This document shows positions 1-9,948 of a stretch of DNA of 64,000 nucleotides, piece by piece; position 1 is the first letter of the stretch, and each line of letters begins with the position of its first letter. The notes under the pieces were generated by a model. That model saw nothing but the letters and a program-made list of their open reading frames with translations, was not told where the DNA came from and did not search any database. Source of the stretch: Theileria orientalis strain Shintoku (taxonomy: Eukaryota; Apicomplexa; Aconoidasida; Piroplasmida; Theileriidae); assembly GCF_000740895.1 (NCBI RefSeq), contig NC_025261.1, positions 1,240,001-1,304,000 on the forward strand. The letters are read 5' to 3'. A program made the position numbers and the translations under genes.

Positions 1-102
1 AAACCAGTTCATTTTGAATACTACCAATTTTTACTGACCAATCTTCCTTGTTGGGGGCTGCCTTAGGAGGCCTTCCGGGATGCTCCCTTCCGGCCCTTAA
101 AT
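1..102 (-). CDS. Possible partial exon running off the left edge
   Basis: On the minus strand one frame stays open from an AG acceptor near 103 to the window edge. It encodes a basic, proline-rich stretch (including GRPPKAAP) followed by a normal-looking mixed sequence (KEDWSVKIGSIQNEL). No family is recognised. The other five frames have stops. It may be an internal exon of a gene mostly outside the window; it is equally possible that it is chance. Confidence 0.2.
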
Positions 103-439
103 CTGCTACTCATAACCTATTTATATACTCCAAAATTATCATCTGTATTTTTTAGGTCTCCTAAACTAACACATACTAGTTTACACATCTATATACGCCA
201 AATAATGCACTAATAGGTGTACACGGATCCACTGGTTCCACGAGGCAACACACACCAATACCAAAAATATCACTGAGAGGGGGAGATTATACATGATGTG
301 TAAAGGAGATCAACACATTAAAGCATAGTGACAATATCTAAATACCACATTGAATATTCGGCGTCTCCATTAACCTTGTGACTAGCCTAAAGCCCCAGCA
401 TTTGGGACTTTCCTTTTAGAAAACTCGGATAGCACCAGT

Positions 440-680
440 TGGTAAACTAGCAAGGCGGGGTCGTAAACGTTAGACTTGCTAGTTTGGGTAGTTTTTCAGT
501 GCGCTGGCGCCCTCGGATGCTGGTGATTTAACCAGCATCGGGGCGCCAGCGTGGCTAACTAGAGTGAAGGCCACGTGTAATTAAGTGGTTATTCATCGGT
601 GCTTTTGACCCGCAGTTAGGGTAAAACTACCCTATGAGTGACCAACAGCCAGTCACAGGTTAAGGCCATGTGACCGTCGA
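440..680. ncRNA. Candidate structured RNA (cluster of hairpins)
   Basis: Five inverted repeats lie within about 240 bases. The strongest is 501-552: a 12-bp outer stem (503-512 pairs with 541-550, plus flanking pairs) and a 9-bp inner stem (516-524 with 531-539) closed by a six-base loop. Others are ACTAGCAAG/CTTGCTAGT (about 447-483), GTGGC/GCCAC (551-574), AGGGTA/TACCCT (about 617-632) and GTGAC/GTCAC copies (637-675). The region is GC-rich in an AT-rich intergenic setting and has no convincing ORF. The size would suit RNase P, MRP, SRP or a similar RNA, but I could not find diagnostic motifs of any. Strand is unknown; it also lies downstream of the H2A.Z stop. Confidence 0.35.
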
Positions 681-741
681 GTGGCAGATCCTACTATTCG
701 TCTGTTATTCTAAGCGGTCAGTTGGCTGTGTGTGGTCAGAT

Positions 742-1842
742 TTAGAGACGTTTTGGCGGCTTGACAAGCACTGGGGCGGGTCCCTTGTTCATCAATGCCT
801 TGTGGATATGTGGAATGACGCCACCTCCTGCTATGGTTGCCTTGACGAGTGTGTCCAATTCTTCGTCTCCTCTGATGGCCAGCTGCAAGTGACGTGGAGT
901 TATACGCTTAACTTTAAGATCCTTGGAAGCGTTTCCTGCCAACTCAAGAACTTCTGCTGTCAGGTATTCGAGTATGGCTGATGCGTAAACTGCTGCAGTT
1001 GATCCCACTCTGCCATCGGCGCTCACACGTGACTTTAACATTCTGTGTACCCTACCGACTGGGAATTGGAGTCCTGCCCTGGCTGCTCTCGACATGGGTG
1101 TTTTTTTACCCTTTCCGGAGCCTAAAGAATGATTATTAGTCGAAATCGTTACGTGGTTTCTGTGTAACAAGTATCTACGGTAACGAAAATAGACAGTTAT
1201 AAAAAATGTGTCGAGCCAAAACAACGTAACCGGTGCCAAAGTTAACATCTCGTGTTAGAAGGCTGACACCCAATATCTATTCTATCTAACTAGGTATATT
1301 ATACGGTACTGGTTCCATGACTAAAATTAAATGTTTTAATCTAAAAGAAGAGGTCCGATGGGTGCACAATTATAGCTTATTTGGCCTGGGCTTCCAGCGG
1401 AATCAAGGGTTGGAATAAATGGGCGAGTGGCGGATCTTGAAAAGCGATTTTTTTGAGAATATTAAATAAAGGCCTTCTCAGAAAACGCCCACGGCCCCTG
1501 ACGGTCAGGAAGTAGCGAGGGCGCCGATTAATGCAATCCAAAATATTGGGCCCAAGACCTGACGGTAATTCTGAGTAATAGGAAAGTGTATCCGAAATAA
1601 AAATTGCTACTCGCCGCATCTATCCATCAATGATACAGTTATGCTGCTGAAAACAGTAACGACCAGACGCAAATAGGCTATTTATAAAAAAGTGCACCAT
1701 TGGATACCTCTTCGGCTCGTTACAGAAATAACTAGCGAAATCAGGATTTAAATAAAAAGATACCAGTCTTTCCCTTTCCACCTTTTCCCATTCCACCGAC
1801 TTTTCCACCTATTTTACCACCTATTTTGCCACCAGCGTCCAT
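742..1842 (-). CDS. H2A.Z: Histone H2A.Z variant
   Basis: Two exons, 1764-1842 and 742-1121, give 152 residues. Exon 1 encodes the Gly/Lys-rich tail typical of apicomplexan H2A.Z (repeats of GGKIGGK then [10 protein letters not shown]), which would carry the acetylatable lysines. Exon 2 has the complete histone fold with the H2A signature [14 protein letters not shown], the acidic patch region and the H2A.Z-type docking sequence ([15 protein letters not shown]). The join is ACT-G/GC TCC at a good GT-AG pair; the 642-nt intron is long for this window and contains no convincing gene. In related parasites H2A.Z marks promoter nucleosomes, often with H2B.Z. A start within the longer open frame (up to 1248) is unlikely because it lacks the conserved tail. 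Confident of identity; intron ends were read by eye. Confidence 0.93.
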
Positions 1843-2502
1843 TTTTTGTTATTGTAAACACACACGTAATTAATTTCGAAGTTTAATTAGGTTTATAGGA
1901 TTAAAAAGTACTCGACTGATTGTTAAAAAAAGTCAAGAACTCGAATCTATAAAAAAGTTGCTTGATTGTGAATTATCTAAACAATTTTAATGAAATTATC
2001 CCAATACGCTTACCCGACAATAACTGAGCAAAATACGGGCAATTTTGCCTCAGAGCGCCCATGTATCGTCCGTAAACGTCTTTGGTATGCTTATCATATG
2101 GAAAACGGGTAATAAATATGCTAATAATGATTAATTGAGTGTATATTGTCGATTCTATAGTAGATTAGGTTGGGTTAGTTGAGTTGTATCAGTATCGTTA
2201 GAGATCGTTTATTATCAAAAATGTCGTGTGCACTTACATTCGTTTTCTACAGCATTATTTGATAATTTTTTTAGTCTATTATGCTCCTTTTTTAGTTAAT
2301 TGGTTATCTAGTAGATGGATCTAATGGTATTGATGGTGGCTGGTCGTCGGTTCGGTTGGACACTGAAAAGTAGCTATTTTATCACCAATTGTTCTTCTAA
2401 CTATCTAAATATTAATTATAAGTATCGCGAGCCTATAAAATGTTGGAATTTTGCCGAGGGGCCCTGTTTACTACGATCGGCTAGTTACCGAAGTCGATCA
2501 TA

Positions 2503-3838
2503 CTAGATCTTTTCACTAGACGCCGGAAAATGACCTTCGGTCAAATTTCCATCAATAATTATGCCGTTTGATCCAGATGTGTAATAGTTATCTACTGTAA
2601 AACTAGCTACGGAGGTACGAATTTGGCACTAGATAGAATCCCGTCCACAATTCCGGCGATAAATGAAGAGCAGGTTGAATATTGCAATTCCTAAATTTCG
2701 TTATTTTGTTTTGTCTCAGTAGAGCAGCCGTTTTCCCAAAAGTGGTTAGTTGGGAATCGTATGTGTGGTTTCTTGCGAATATGTGTTTTTATTCCTATCT
2801 ACCTAGTGCTGATCTACCTAAATATAACATATTCTATAGACAAATTTATAATGCACGCATCTACCGAAATAGCATATAAACCGGCGTCGAATGCTTAATA
2901 CCCATAGATAGAGCACTCACCCTCGGCATCGAGATATATTTGGTAATTTGAAATTCCTTGTCGTTCAACATGTCTGTATTTCAATCATTAGGCCTTCTGC
3001 GTTGATGGCTCGCAGAAATAACTAGATGTGTAAGCACATAGGGATAAGGTGGCGAGTATAATAGCTCTAGCTCATACATTCTTTGTAGCTGTCCTTCCCT
3101 CTCATGAGAACCGCGTGGTGGTTAAACAGGTACTTCCAGACGCTCGTGGATATGAAACTTAGTAAGGGTACGATGGTGGTGAATCTGGTTGTAATCTTGT
3201 CCTTTATTGTTAGGGCATCCAGGATTCTACATCCCACTTCAAAGCCCATCAAGTGAAGCCTGTTTATCGTATTAGTTCATTTATATCTTAAATTATATGC
3301 TAATTAAGTTGTGTGTATGAAAATATGCGTTCAATTATGCCTGCTGTCAATGTTTATGGGCCACCGAGTCTCAGGAATCCCCAGGTGGCCTTACCAAGTA
3401 ATTTCAGAGCAATCACGCCCTTATATCACTCAATATTGTGTTTTTTTCATTGTCTTCATTTTCATTTCCATCTTTTAATTTACTATGATCACTTACCTCT
3501 GTGTAAATGGTACATCTCTTGTAGAAGTTGTTAGTGAGTACTGAACAAGTTCCGAAAATAGAAAACTATATGCACTTAGCGATACCTAAACACAACATTA
3601 GTCAGATTTGCACTAACAGCTGTTAGTTTGGTGTAAATTATGGTGTGATAAGTCCATAAAGACTAATGAATATCCTATTAATGGGCCACTTTTAAAGTGT
3701 GTGGATTAGTAGCCTTCTATGCCTTAACTAACTCATTTATTACTCAACATACTAGTATCTAATATTTACCTTTGCCTTTTGCTTAGATAGTGACTGTTGT
3801 AATATATTTCTGGTATTTTTTCCAGAATCGTGATCCAT
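2503..3838 (-). CDS. TRAPPC5: TRAPP complex subunit 5 (Trs31)
   Basis: Six exons: 3770-3838, 3497-3585, 3078-3259, 2921-2973, 2630-2690, 2503-2594, giving 181 residues (human TRAPPC5 has 188). Alignment to the family is nearly gap-free: VSLSAYSFLFSELVQY in exon 2 matches the EVSLSAFALLFSELVQ block, exon 3 has the MGFEVGCRILDAL helix, exon 4 YISMPR, and exon 5 CSSFIAGIVDGIL. TRAPPC5 is a core Bet3-fold subunit of the TRAPP tether and Rab-GEF complexes acting at ER-to-Golgi and Golgi membranes. Every junction keeps phase; the exon 5 donor at 2629 (GTGCC) was chosen because the next candidate, 2620, puts a stop in frame. No single open frame here exceeds 61 codons, so simple ORF calling would miss the gene. 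Confidence 0.9.
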
Positions 3839-4190
3839 TTTAACTGACTGGTGGAATCTTCCCCAGCACCCACTAATTCCATATTTCTACACACAGAATC
3901 AACTAACTGCAGCCATACTTATATCATAATTAAAACATCATTGTGTGAACTGTCTATGTGTATATTTACAAAAAGAAAAAAAGATTAGGTGGTAAAAAGT
4001 TAGAAAAAACCACCTCGGTGTCGTCTACTCCAAATCTCCTTCCCTTGGCAGGGTAATACTCCCGGTTTCAGATCCTTTAACCCATTAGTGGTTCTTAGAT
4101 TACTATTAACAGAGATCGTGATTATTAATAGTTGAGTGGCGTTAGTATAATGGGCAGGACAGAGATCTTCAGGGTAGTACTGAGTGTCGG
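3839..4190. other. Intergenic, no supported gene
   Basis: This is the 3' side of the helicase and the 5' side of TRAPPC5, both on the minus strand. A 64-codon minus-strand frame (4000-4194) begins by overlapping the helicase stop codon and resembles nothing; I treat it as 3' UTR. The rest is AT-rich with no repeats of note. Confidence 0.5.
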
Positions 4191-6028
4191 TCATGAGTAG
4201 AGTGCGGGGTCCACGTGAGCAGGTATTGGTTTAATTTCAGTAGCAAGTTCTTCTTCGATTCTGAAAATTGATAAGCGATGAATATCTATTAACGTATAGG
4301 CAAGGCAAAGGGTTTTAATTGTGGCTGCAACCACGACAGTTAGTGGAGAGACTAGACAAAGGCGCTAAGACCACAAACACCAATACCAGTGACTGCAGGA
4401 GTACAGGTACTGGCATACAACTAGCAACAAAACATAACTAAATGCTTACTTGAAAAGTGATTGTTTGTCCTGCTCCGTCACTAAGTTGATTGCTAAACCC
4501 AGGTGTCCGAAGCGTCCTGAACGTCCGATTCTGTGTAGGTAGGTTGACGAGTTCTTTGGGAAGTCGAAGTTGACAACAACGTTGACGAATCTGAAGTCGA
4601 TGCCGCGCGTGAACAGGTCTGAGGAGACAAGGCACCTGCAGGCTCCGTTTCTGAAGTCGTGGAAGACTCTGTTTCTGTGGTTCTGCATCATCTTGGCGTG
4701 GATGTAGAAGCATGAGAATCCGAGCTCCGTGATCTTCTTCGCCAGCAGCTCCACTCTCACAACAGAGTTGCAAAATATTATGGCCTGGTTGATCTGCAGG
4801 CGTGCGAATAGCGTCGACAGGCAGTGCACCTTCTGCCGCTCCTCCACGTATGCGTAGAACTGCGTGATTCCCCGCAGCGTCAGGTCGTCCATGAGGTTGA
4901 TTTCGTATGCGTTCGGCAGGTGCTGCTCCTTGAATGCCTGCACGCTCGCCGGGAAGGTTGCGCTGTACAGGATTAGCTGTTTTTCCGTGGGCAGGAACTT
5001 CAGGAGCGCCTCCACGATAGGGCAGAACTCCTGCGAGAGCATCTTGTCCGCCTCGTCGAGCACCACTGAGTGGCACTGGCCCAGAACTGCCACACCCTTG
5101 TTCGTGAGGTCGAGTATGCGTCCTGGGGTTCCGCAGAGTATGTGAACCGGTTTGTACAGCCTCATAATGTCGTTTCTGAGGCTGGTTCCTCCTGTGGAGA
5201 CCATGCACTCGACGTCCAGGTATTTTCCGAGCTCCTTCACGACTGCGCTCGTCTGGAGTGCGAGCTCCCTGGTGGGCAACAGAATTAAGCCCTGGATGTG
5301 ACCCTCTTTCGTGTTAAGTTTTTGTAGCAGCGGGATGACAAATGCTGCTGTTTTACCTACACAACAGTGAATTAGCAGACACAAACACACTACTGCCACT
5401 CGGGGCTAACTATCTCATACTCAACCCCTAGTCACTACACTTAATCTCTACTCCACCTACCTGTGCCATTTTTAGCTCTTGCCAGTATATCGTGACCTGC
5501 TAGAGCGACTGGTATGCTTTCCTCTTGGATTGGTGAGGGCCTTTCGAACCCTTTCTCGAAAATGCCCATCAACAGCTCCCTTTTCAAAAAGTAGTCCTCG
5601 AACTCACTACCTTTTGTTTTGGTAACATCCTACATTATTTATTAACTCTTTTGAACTACTACCAAATCTTAATGCCAAATAACAATCGACAACGGTGGTC
5701 GTTGCTAATTACCAATATATAACGAGTATACTAATAAACAACTGGATATAGTAATGCATAAATAACTGTTTATGATGTATCTATGCTTATTTCTAGGACT
5801 ATTATTGGATTCTATTGATTTTATGGCTTGAACCAAAAATCCAATTTTGAGTGTCACACAAAATAAGTATGGTATGTTATTAATAGATAATAATAGCTAA
5901 TTGTGGCTGATTTATTTGTTACTTACCTCCGTTTTGTATCTTTTGTCTACATTCTTTTCTAAAATGTCCCTTTTCCACTGAGGGTCAACGGACCTGTCAT
6001 TTCTAACAGTATCTACTGTGGAAGTCAT
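4191..6028 (-). CDS. DOZI: DEAD-box RNA helicase of the DDX6/Dhh1/DOZI family
   Basis: Four exons: 5927-6028, 5461-5629, 4450-5356, 4191-4260, 415 residues, close to the family size. Order of motifs: Q motif ([14 protein letters not shown]), Walker A ([10 protein letters not shown], split by intron 2 within the GTGKT), [17 protein letters not shown] in [13 protein letters not shown], then the C-terminal lobe with TRGIDF and [10 protein letters not shown]. The last small exon encodes [17 protein letters not shown], the conserved Dhh1 tail, which proves the family. Dhh1/DDX6 proteins act in P-bodies as decapping activators and translational repressors; the Plasmodium member DOZI stores silenced transcripts in female gametocytes. 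Same role here is inferred. The apparent stop after SLFK at 4446 is inside intron 3 (GTAAGC donor). Confidence 0.95.
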
Positions 6029-6452
6029 ATTATTGAAGCAATAATATTTTATAAATTAAATTTTAGTGATTTATGGATGGATTTATATTTCTTTAGGTTT
6101 AAGAAATTGATATAACAGATTAAAATAATTGTTTGACTGAAATTCAGTAAATAAAATACAAATTAACAAAGGATTCAACCTTATATAGTATAAAAGTCAT
6201 GTTCATTTGTATTTAAAACAAATTATCTATTATAATACATTTATAATAGTAATTAAAACAACTATTTATTAACTAAACAGACAATATATCCTCACAAAAG
6301 AGGGCACCATGTTAGCATAACAATACCAATTGTTAACACATGGGAATTATTTTGATCTAGTTTTATCTATAATCAGCTAACATTAGTTGGAATTGGCTAC
6401 CAGCAACTACCTTAAAAACTACAAATAGTCATATACTTCCGGTGTCAAAAGA
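6029..6452. other. AT-rich intergenic region
   Basis: Upstream of the helicase start. No open frame, splice-supported exon or repeat of note was seen. Probably promoter and 5' UTR of the helicase together with the 3' UTR of the small gene at 6453. Confidence 0.5.
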
Positions 6453-6756
6453 TTATCTTAATATAAACGGTTCTCTCCTATTTTTGCCGTAATCCTTCCC
6501 GATTTTTATTTTAACTTCTTCATTTTTGGGTTTGATTTTGTCTCTACTTGAAATTTCTTCAGATCTCCCGTAAATGTAAAATTCCCAACTTTTGAGGTCC
6601 TCGATTCTGCTCATCTTAACAATTCCATCATCTGTCGATATTGAGCCGTACCAAAACCTTTTAAAAGTTCCATCTGCGTTAAAATTAGTGATTAGTATCT
6701 AAAATACCTCCCAATGGTAGATCTATTTCCAAAATATGGAATATTTCACCGTCCAT
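6453..6756 (-). CDS. Hypothetical protein, 89 aa
   Basis: Two exons, 6708-6756 and 6453-6673, joined by a 34-nt intron (GTATTT...CGCAG) in phase 1. The product begins MDGEIFHILEIDLPLG and continues with an aromatic-rich segment (RFWYGSISTDDG, KSWEFYIYG) and a basic tail. I recognise no family; the alternation of hydrophobic and polar residues suggests a small beta-rich domain. It has no signal peptide or membrane segment. The start is the first ATG after an in-frame stop. Existence is supported by coding-like composition and by clean splice sites only. Confidence 0.6.
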
Positions 6757-7814
6757 GCCGATTACACACTTATATGTTTTAATTAAATATTAAATTTTTG
6801 CGGTTTGTTAGCGATTATAAAATTATTGAAATGTGTAGAGTTTTAGGTAGAATCAGTTTGCTGTATAACTCATTTACTGTTCAATTGGTATGTGAATCGG
6901 ATGTGATCAGGTGTGAAGAAACTGGTCCAAATGGGACCTAAGATAATGTATTTCTATGTAAATGGGAATAATTGATTTATATTATGTAATGAAATTAATG
7001 AAATAACTGTGAATCTGTGATAAATAGGTGGAATCTCAATGATTCTGTGCCATATCCGGAGATTCCCAGATGTTCCCTGTTTTGAATTTTTTAGAGGCTT
7101 AAATCATCATAATTATCATTCTTAAAGGTTTTAACTATTTATTAGCTGATTTTTAGTGTAAATTTGAGACTGTTGGCTCCTAAATGGACATTTTATGTAT
7201 CATGGATGTGCACCCTCTAACATAGTATAAAATGTGCAAATTTTTTGCTTATCGCCCTTAAATAAAGCCTAATTTATACTTTATTTATTCATAGGGGCTG
7301 AATTTTATTATTTAATTTTTAAATAACTGATTGTTACACTAAATGTGTAATTGGTTAGTAATGACTTTGCTTATCACTGTTTGATTGGTTATTATAACGT
7401 ATATAAATACCGATCACGTAAATGTTGTTTACTTTTTATTCAACTTTGTTTTTTCCTCTGGATTATTTAATTTTTGTTAACTCGGAGATAGGCTTTTAGT
7501 ATTTAAGCAACTATTCTCTGGACAGTTAAAACTACTGTAGTGAATAACTAATTAAAAAGGATTTTAGAGTTTTATTACACATTCTAGGCCATTGAGGAAC
7601 CTCAAGCTAGTATAATTGAACATCGAAAGGACTCAAATTTGAAGTATTGGCTTATTTCATTAGGTCTAAGTAGTGTGTGTAGACTAAAGTGGTTCTTCGA
7701 AGCGAACTGCTTAAAATATAAGTAGTATTCACAATAACTAACGCTTTAATCTCCTAACTATCGTAGATTTGTTAAATAAGACTAATTGTTAATCGACTTT
7801 AATCGAGTTCAACT
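6757..7814. other. 1-kb AT-rich intergenic region, nothing identified
   Basis: This is one of the longest empty stretches in the window. Both neighbours point away from it (minus-strand gene to the left, RING gene to the right), so it must hold two promoters. I see no ORF with coding character, no tRNA and no clear repeat. Confidence 0.5.
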
Positions 7815-9770
7815 ATGTCTCAAGTTGACGATCCAATGTACGTTGTCCCAAGTCCTCAATCCGACAGTGTGAGGGGACAAGTATTATCTGATCCTATATC
7901 ATATTCTAATACTGTGGACGACTACACCAATAATGTTCCAGCAAGTATGTACCACTTATCTCTTATTGATAGAATTTCGTATTAGTCACTCCTTATTTAG
8001 TTATTATTCTGCTCTACATATACCTAATATTGACTTAGATGCATAATAGGTTCTATACCTTCCCATAATTACTAATATGCCTTAAACTTTAACACCGTTT
8101 ACTAAATTTACTAAACAATCTTTTAATGAATCTTTTTAGGCTATGATAATCAAATCTTACTTGACGGCGGCTTTGGTATTCCTAATATAGGAACTCCTGA
8201 CACCTTGTCCAGTGTTGAGCACAATACGGTGGAGCCGTTGCCCGATCGGCCAAGTGTTTCACCCACTTCTGCCAATTCCATGCCTGGTAGGACCAGCAGT
8301 ATGCCTAATACGACCAACGTTGGTGTCAGTAACGCCTTGATACCTGGGCCCAATGGGGCTAGGAGGGGAGCCAGGAACTCCAGTAACAACTTATCTGAGA
8401 TCACATCACCCTACACATACAGGCCTCCTACGAGACAGTCGTCCATTCCCACGAGAAATAATGTAGGTGAATATTTTTGCTATTTAGTCCACATTACTCT
8501 ACTTATTATTGGTTTTACGTCCCTATATAGATACAAAATACCATTTAGCACCATATATTTAGCAGTACTAGTTATCGGGTTTTATTCAATGTTGTTCTAA
8601 TTATTGGGCATCTACCTACACTGTTTGTGTTTACTATGTGTGTTATCTGGGGTTAACAAAATTCGCCCCATCCTTTTACACACTCAGTACCTACACACAC
8701 GTACTCATAAACTAGTCAAGAGATACTTCTACAATCTACCTATGTCTTCTAGTATTTGGAATTACTAACCATTTCCTAACTACCTATTAATAACATGATT
8801 TAGCGCCATTTGATTGCAAATCAGTCAGAACTATTACGACTTCAACAGGAATTGACCAGGTACCACGCCTCTCTACACCCTGCGCTATGCGTAAGTTTCG
8901 TGCTGTATAACTTTTATTTAGAATTCTCCGAGGTTGGCAAATCAAAATCGACGTGTGAATAGGGGCCCTGGCCTGGCCAATCCCAATTCTAACCCCAATC
9001 CCAGTCTCCCCTTTATTTCCCAGGGTCTGCGGGGCAGCCCTACTGCAGTGGGCGCTGGCGACAGTCTGTTCGGAGTAGACTTCAATGCATCTTTTCCTCC
9101 CGGTGGTGTTCCCATTGAGAACATTTGTATCTCCGACGGCCGCCCTATCATGGCTAGTCAACCCGCTTACGGCTTCAACTACTTCGACCGCGTTTACAAC
9201 GACAACACACAGTACCTCACGACTCACTCTGGCATTCGCAACTTCGTCCCAAGTCCAAGAACCGCTGGCCGGTCTAGCGTGCCGAGCAGCTACGTCGCCA
9301 GTAGCATGCCTACCAGTCGTACCAGTAGCATGCCTAGCAGTCGGAACAGCAGCCCTCGACGGAACCAGTATTTTATGCGCAGCCCTGCGAACACCTTCGC
9401 AATGAACAGCAACAGCACCAACTACTTCGTTCCCGGCGGAGCCAACGTTCCTCTCAGCTCTCATGGCTCCAATATCAACTTTTTGTCCATGCCCACCGCG
9501 TCAATAAACATGATGGAGCCCGTAGAAGTGAGGCTTCCTCAGGAGATAATCGAGTCTTTTCCCGTTAACAACTACACAACCAACTCCAACGACGTCGACG
9601 ATAACTCGAAAACCTGCTCCGTATGCCTTGAGGAATACCAGGAAGGGGTCGAAATCAAAAGACTGCCGTGCACGCACTTTTACCACAAAAACTGCATAGA
9701 CCTTTGGCTGAACAAGAGTACTATATGTCCGATTTGCAAGTTTGACTTCATAGTAATGCTCCAGTTTTAA
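7815..9770 (+). CDS. RING-H2 finger protein, probable E3 ubiquitin ligase
   Basis: Four exons: 7815-7944, 8140-8462, 8804-8890, 8922-9770, 462 residues. The C-terminal 50 residues form a complete RING-H2: CSVC, then C-x-H-x2-H-x2-C (CTHFYHKNC) and CPIC, with the expected spacings, a hydrophobic contact after the first pair (LEEY) and a Trp (DLWL) that usually contacts the E2. The rest is low complexity, rich in Ser, Asn, Pro and Arg, with repeated SMP-x-SRTSS-type segments in exons 2 and 4 that look like phosphorylation-prone disorder. No membrane segment was seen. RING-H2 proteins of this build transfer ubiquitin from an E2; the substrate is unknown. Exon 3 carries a helical stretch (RHLIANQSELLRLQQEL). 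Confidence 0.88.
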
Positions 9771-9948
9771 TTTACTATGAAATTTTTTGTACACAAATTA
9801 TTAAGTATATGCTCGTTTATATACACACATACAAAGGTGTAAGTATATATGTTTACGTACGACTATAGGCGAGTAGGTAGTTATGTGATTGATCGATGGC
9901 TAGCTAATGTTATTGAGAAAAGGGGATAGGTAGTTGGAGAGTTAAAAA

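Noticed and set aside
60..100. GGCCGGAAGGGAGCA on the minus strand, reminiscent of the SRP RNA helix 8 tetraloop
   Set aside because: The matching 5' strand (AGGUC side) and the Alu-domain UGUAAU motif could not be found; weak match only.
616..634. TAGGGT/ACCCTA near the hairpin cluster as a telomerase RNA template
   Set aside because: The template should span about one and a half telomere repeats (CCCTAAAC...); only a short palindrome is present.
3300..3420. Apparent exon reading IIERIFSYTQLN between TRAPPC5 exons
   Set aside because: It looked like the TRAPPC5 region before MGFEVG, but it has no donor, and splicing exon 2 directly to exon 3 gives exactly the family length.
4000..4194. 64-codon minus frame after the helicase
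   Set aside because: Begins inside the helicase stop codon and has no similarity or codon bias; likely 3' UTR.
4438..5208. 256-codon minus frame within the helicase
   Set aside because: It is a shifted frame of the helicase exon; the correct frame has all DEAD-box motifs.
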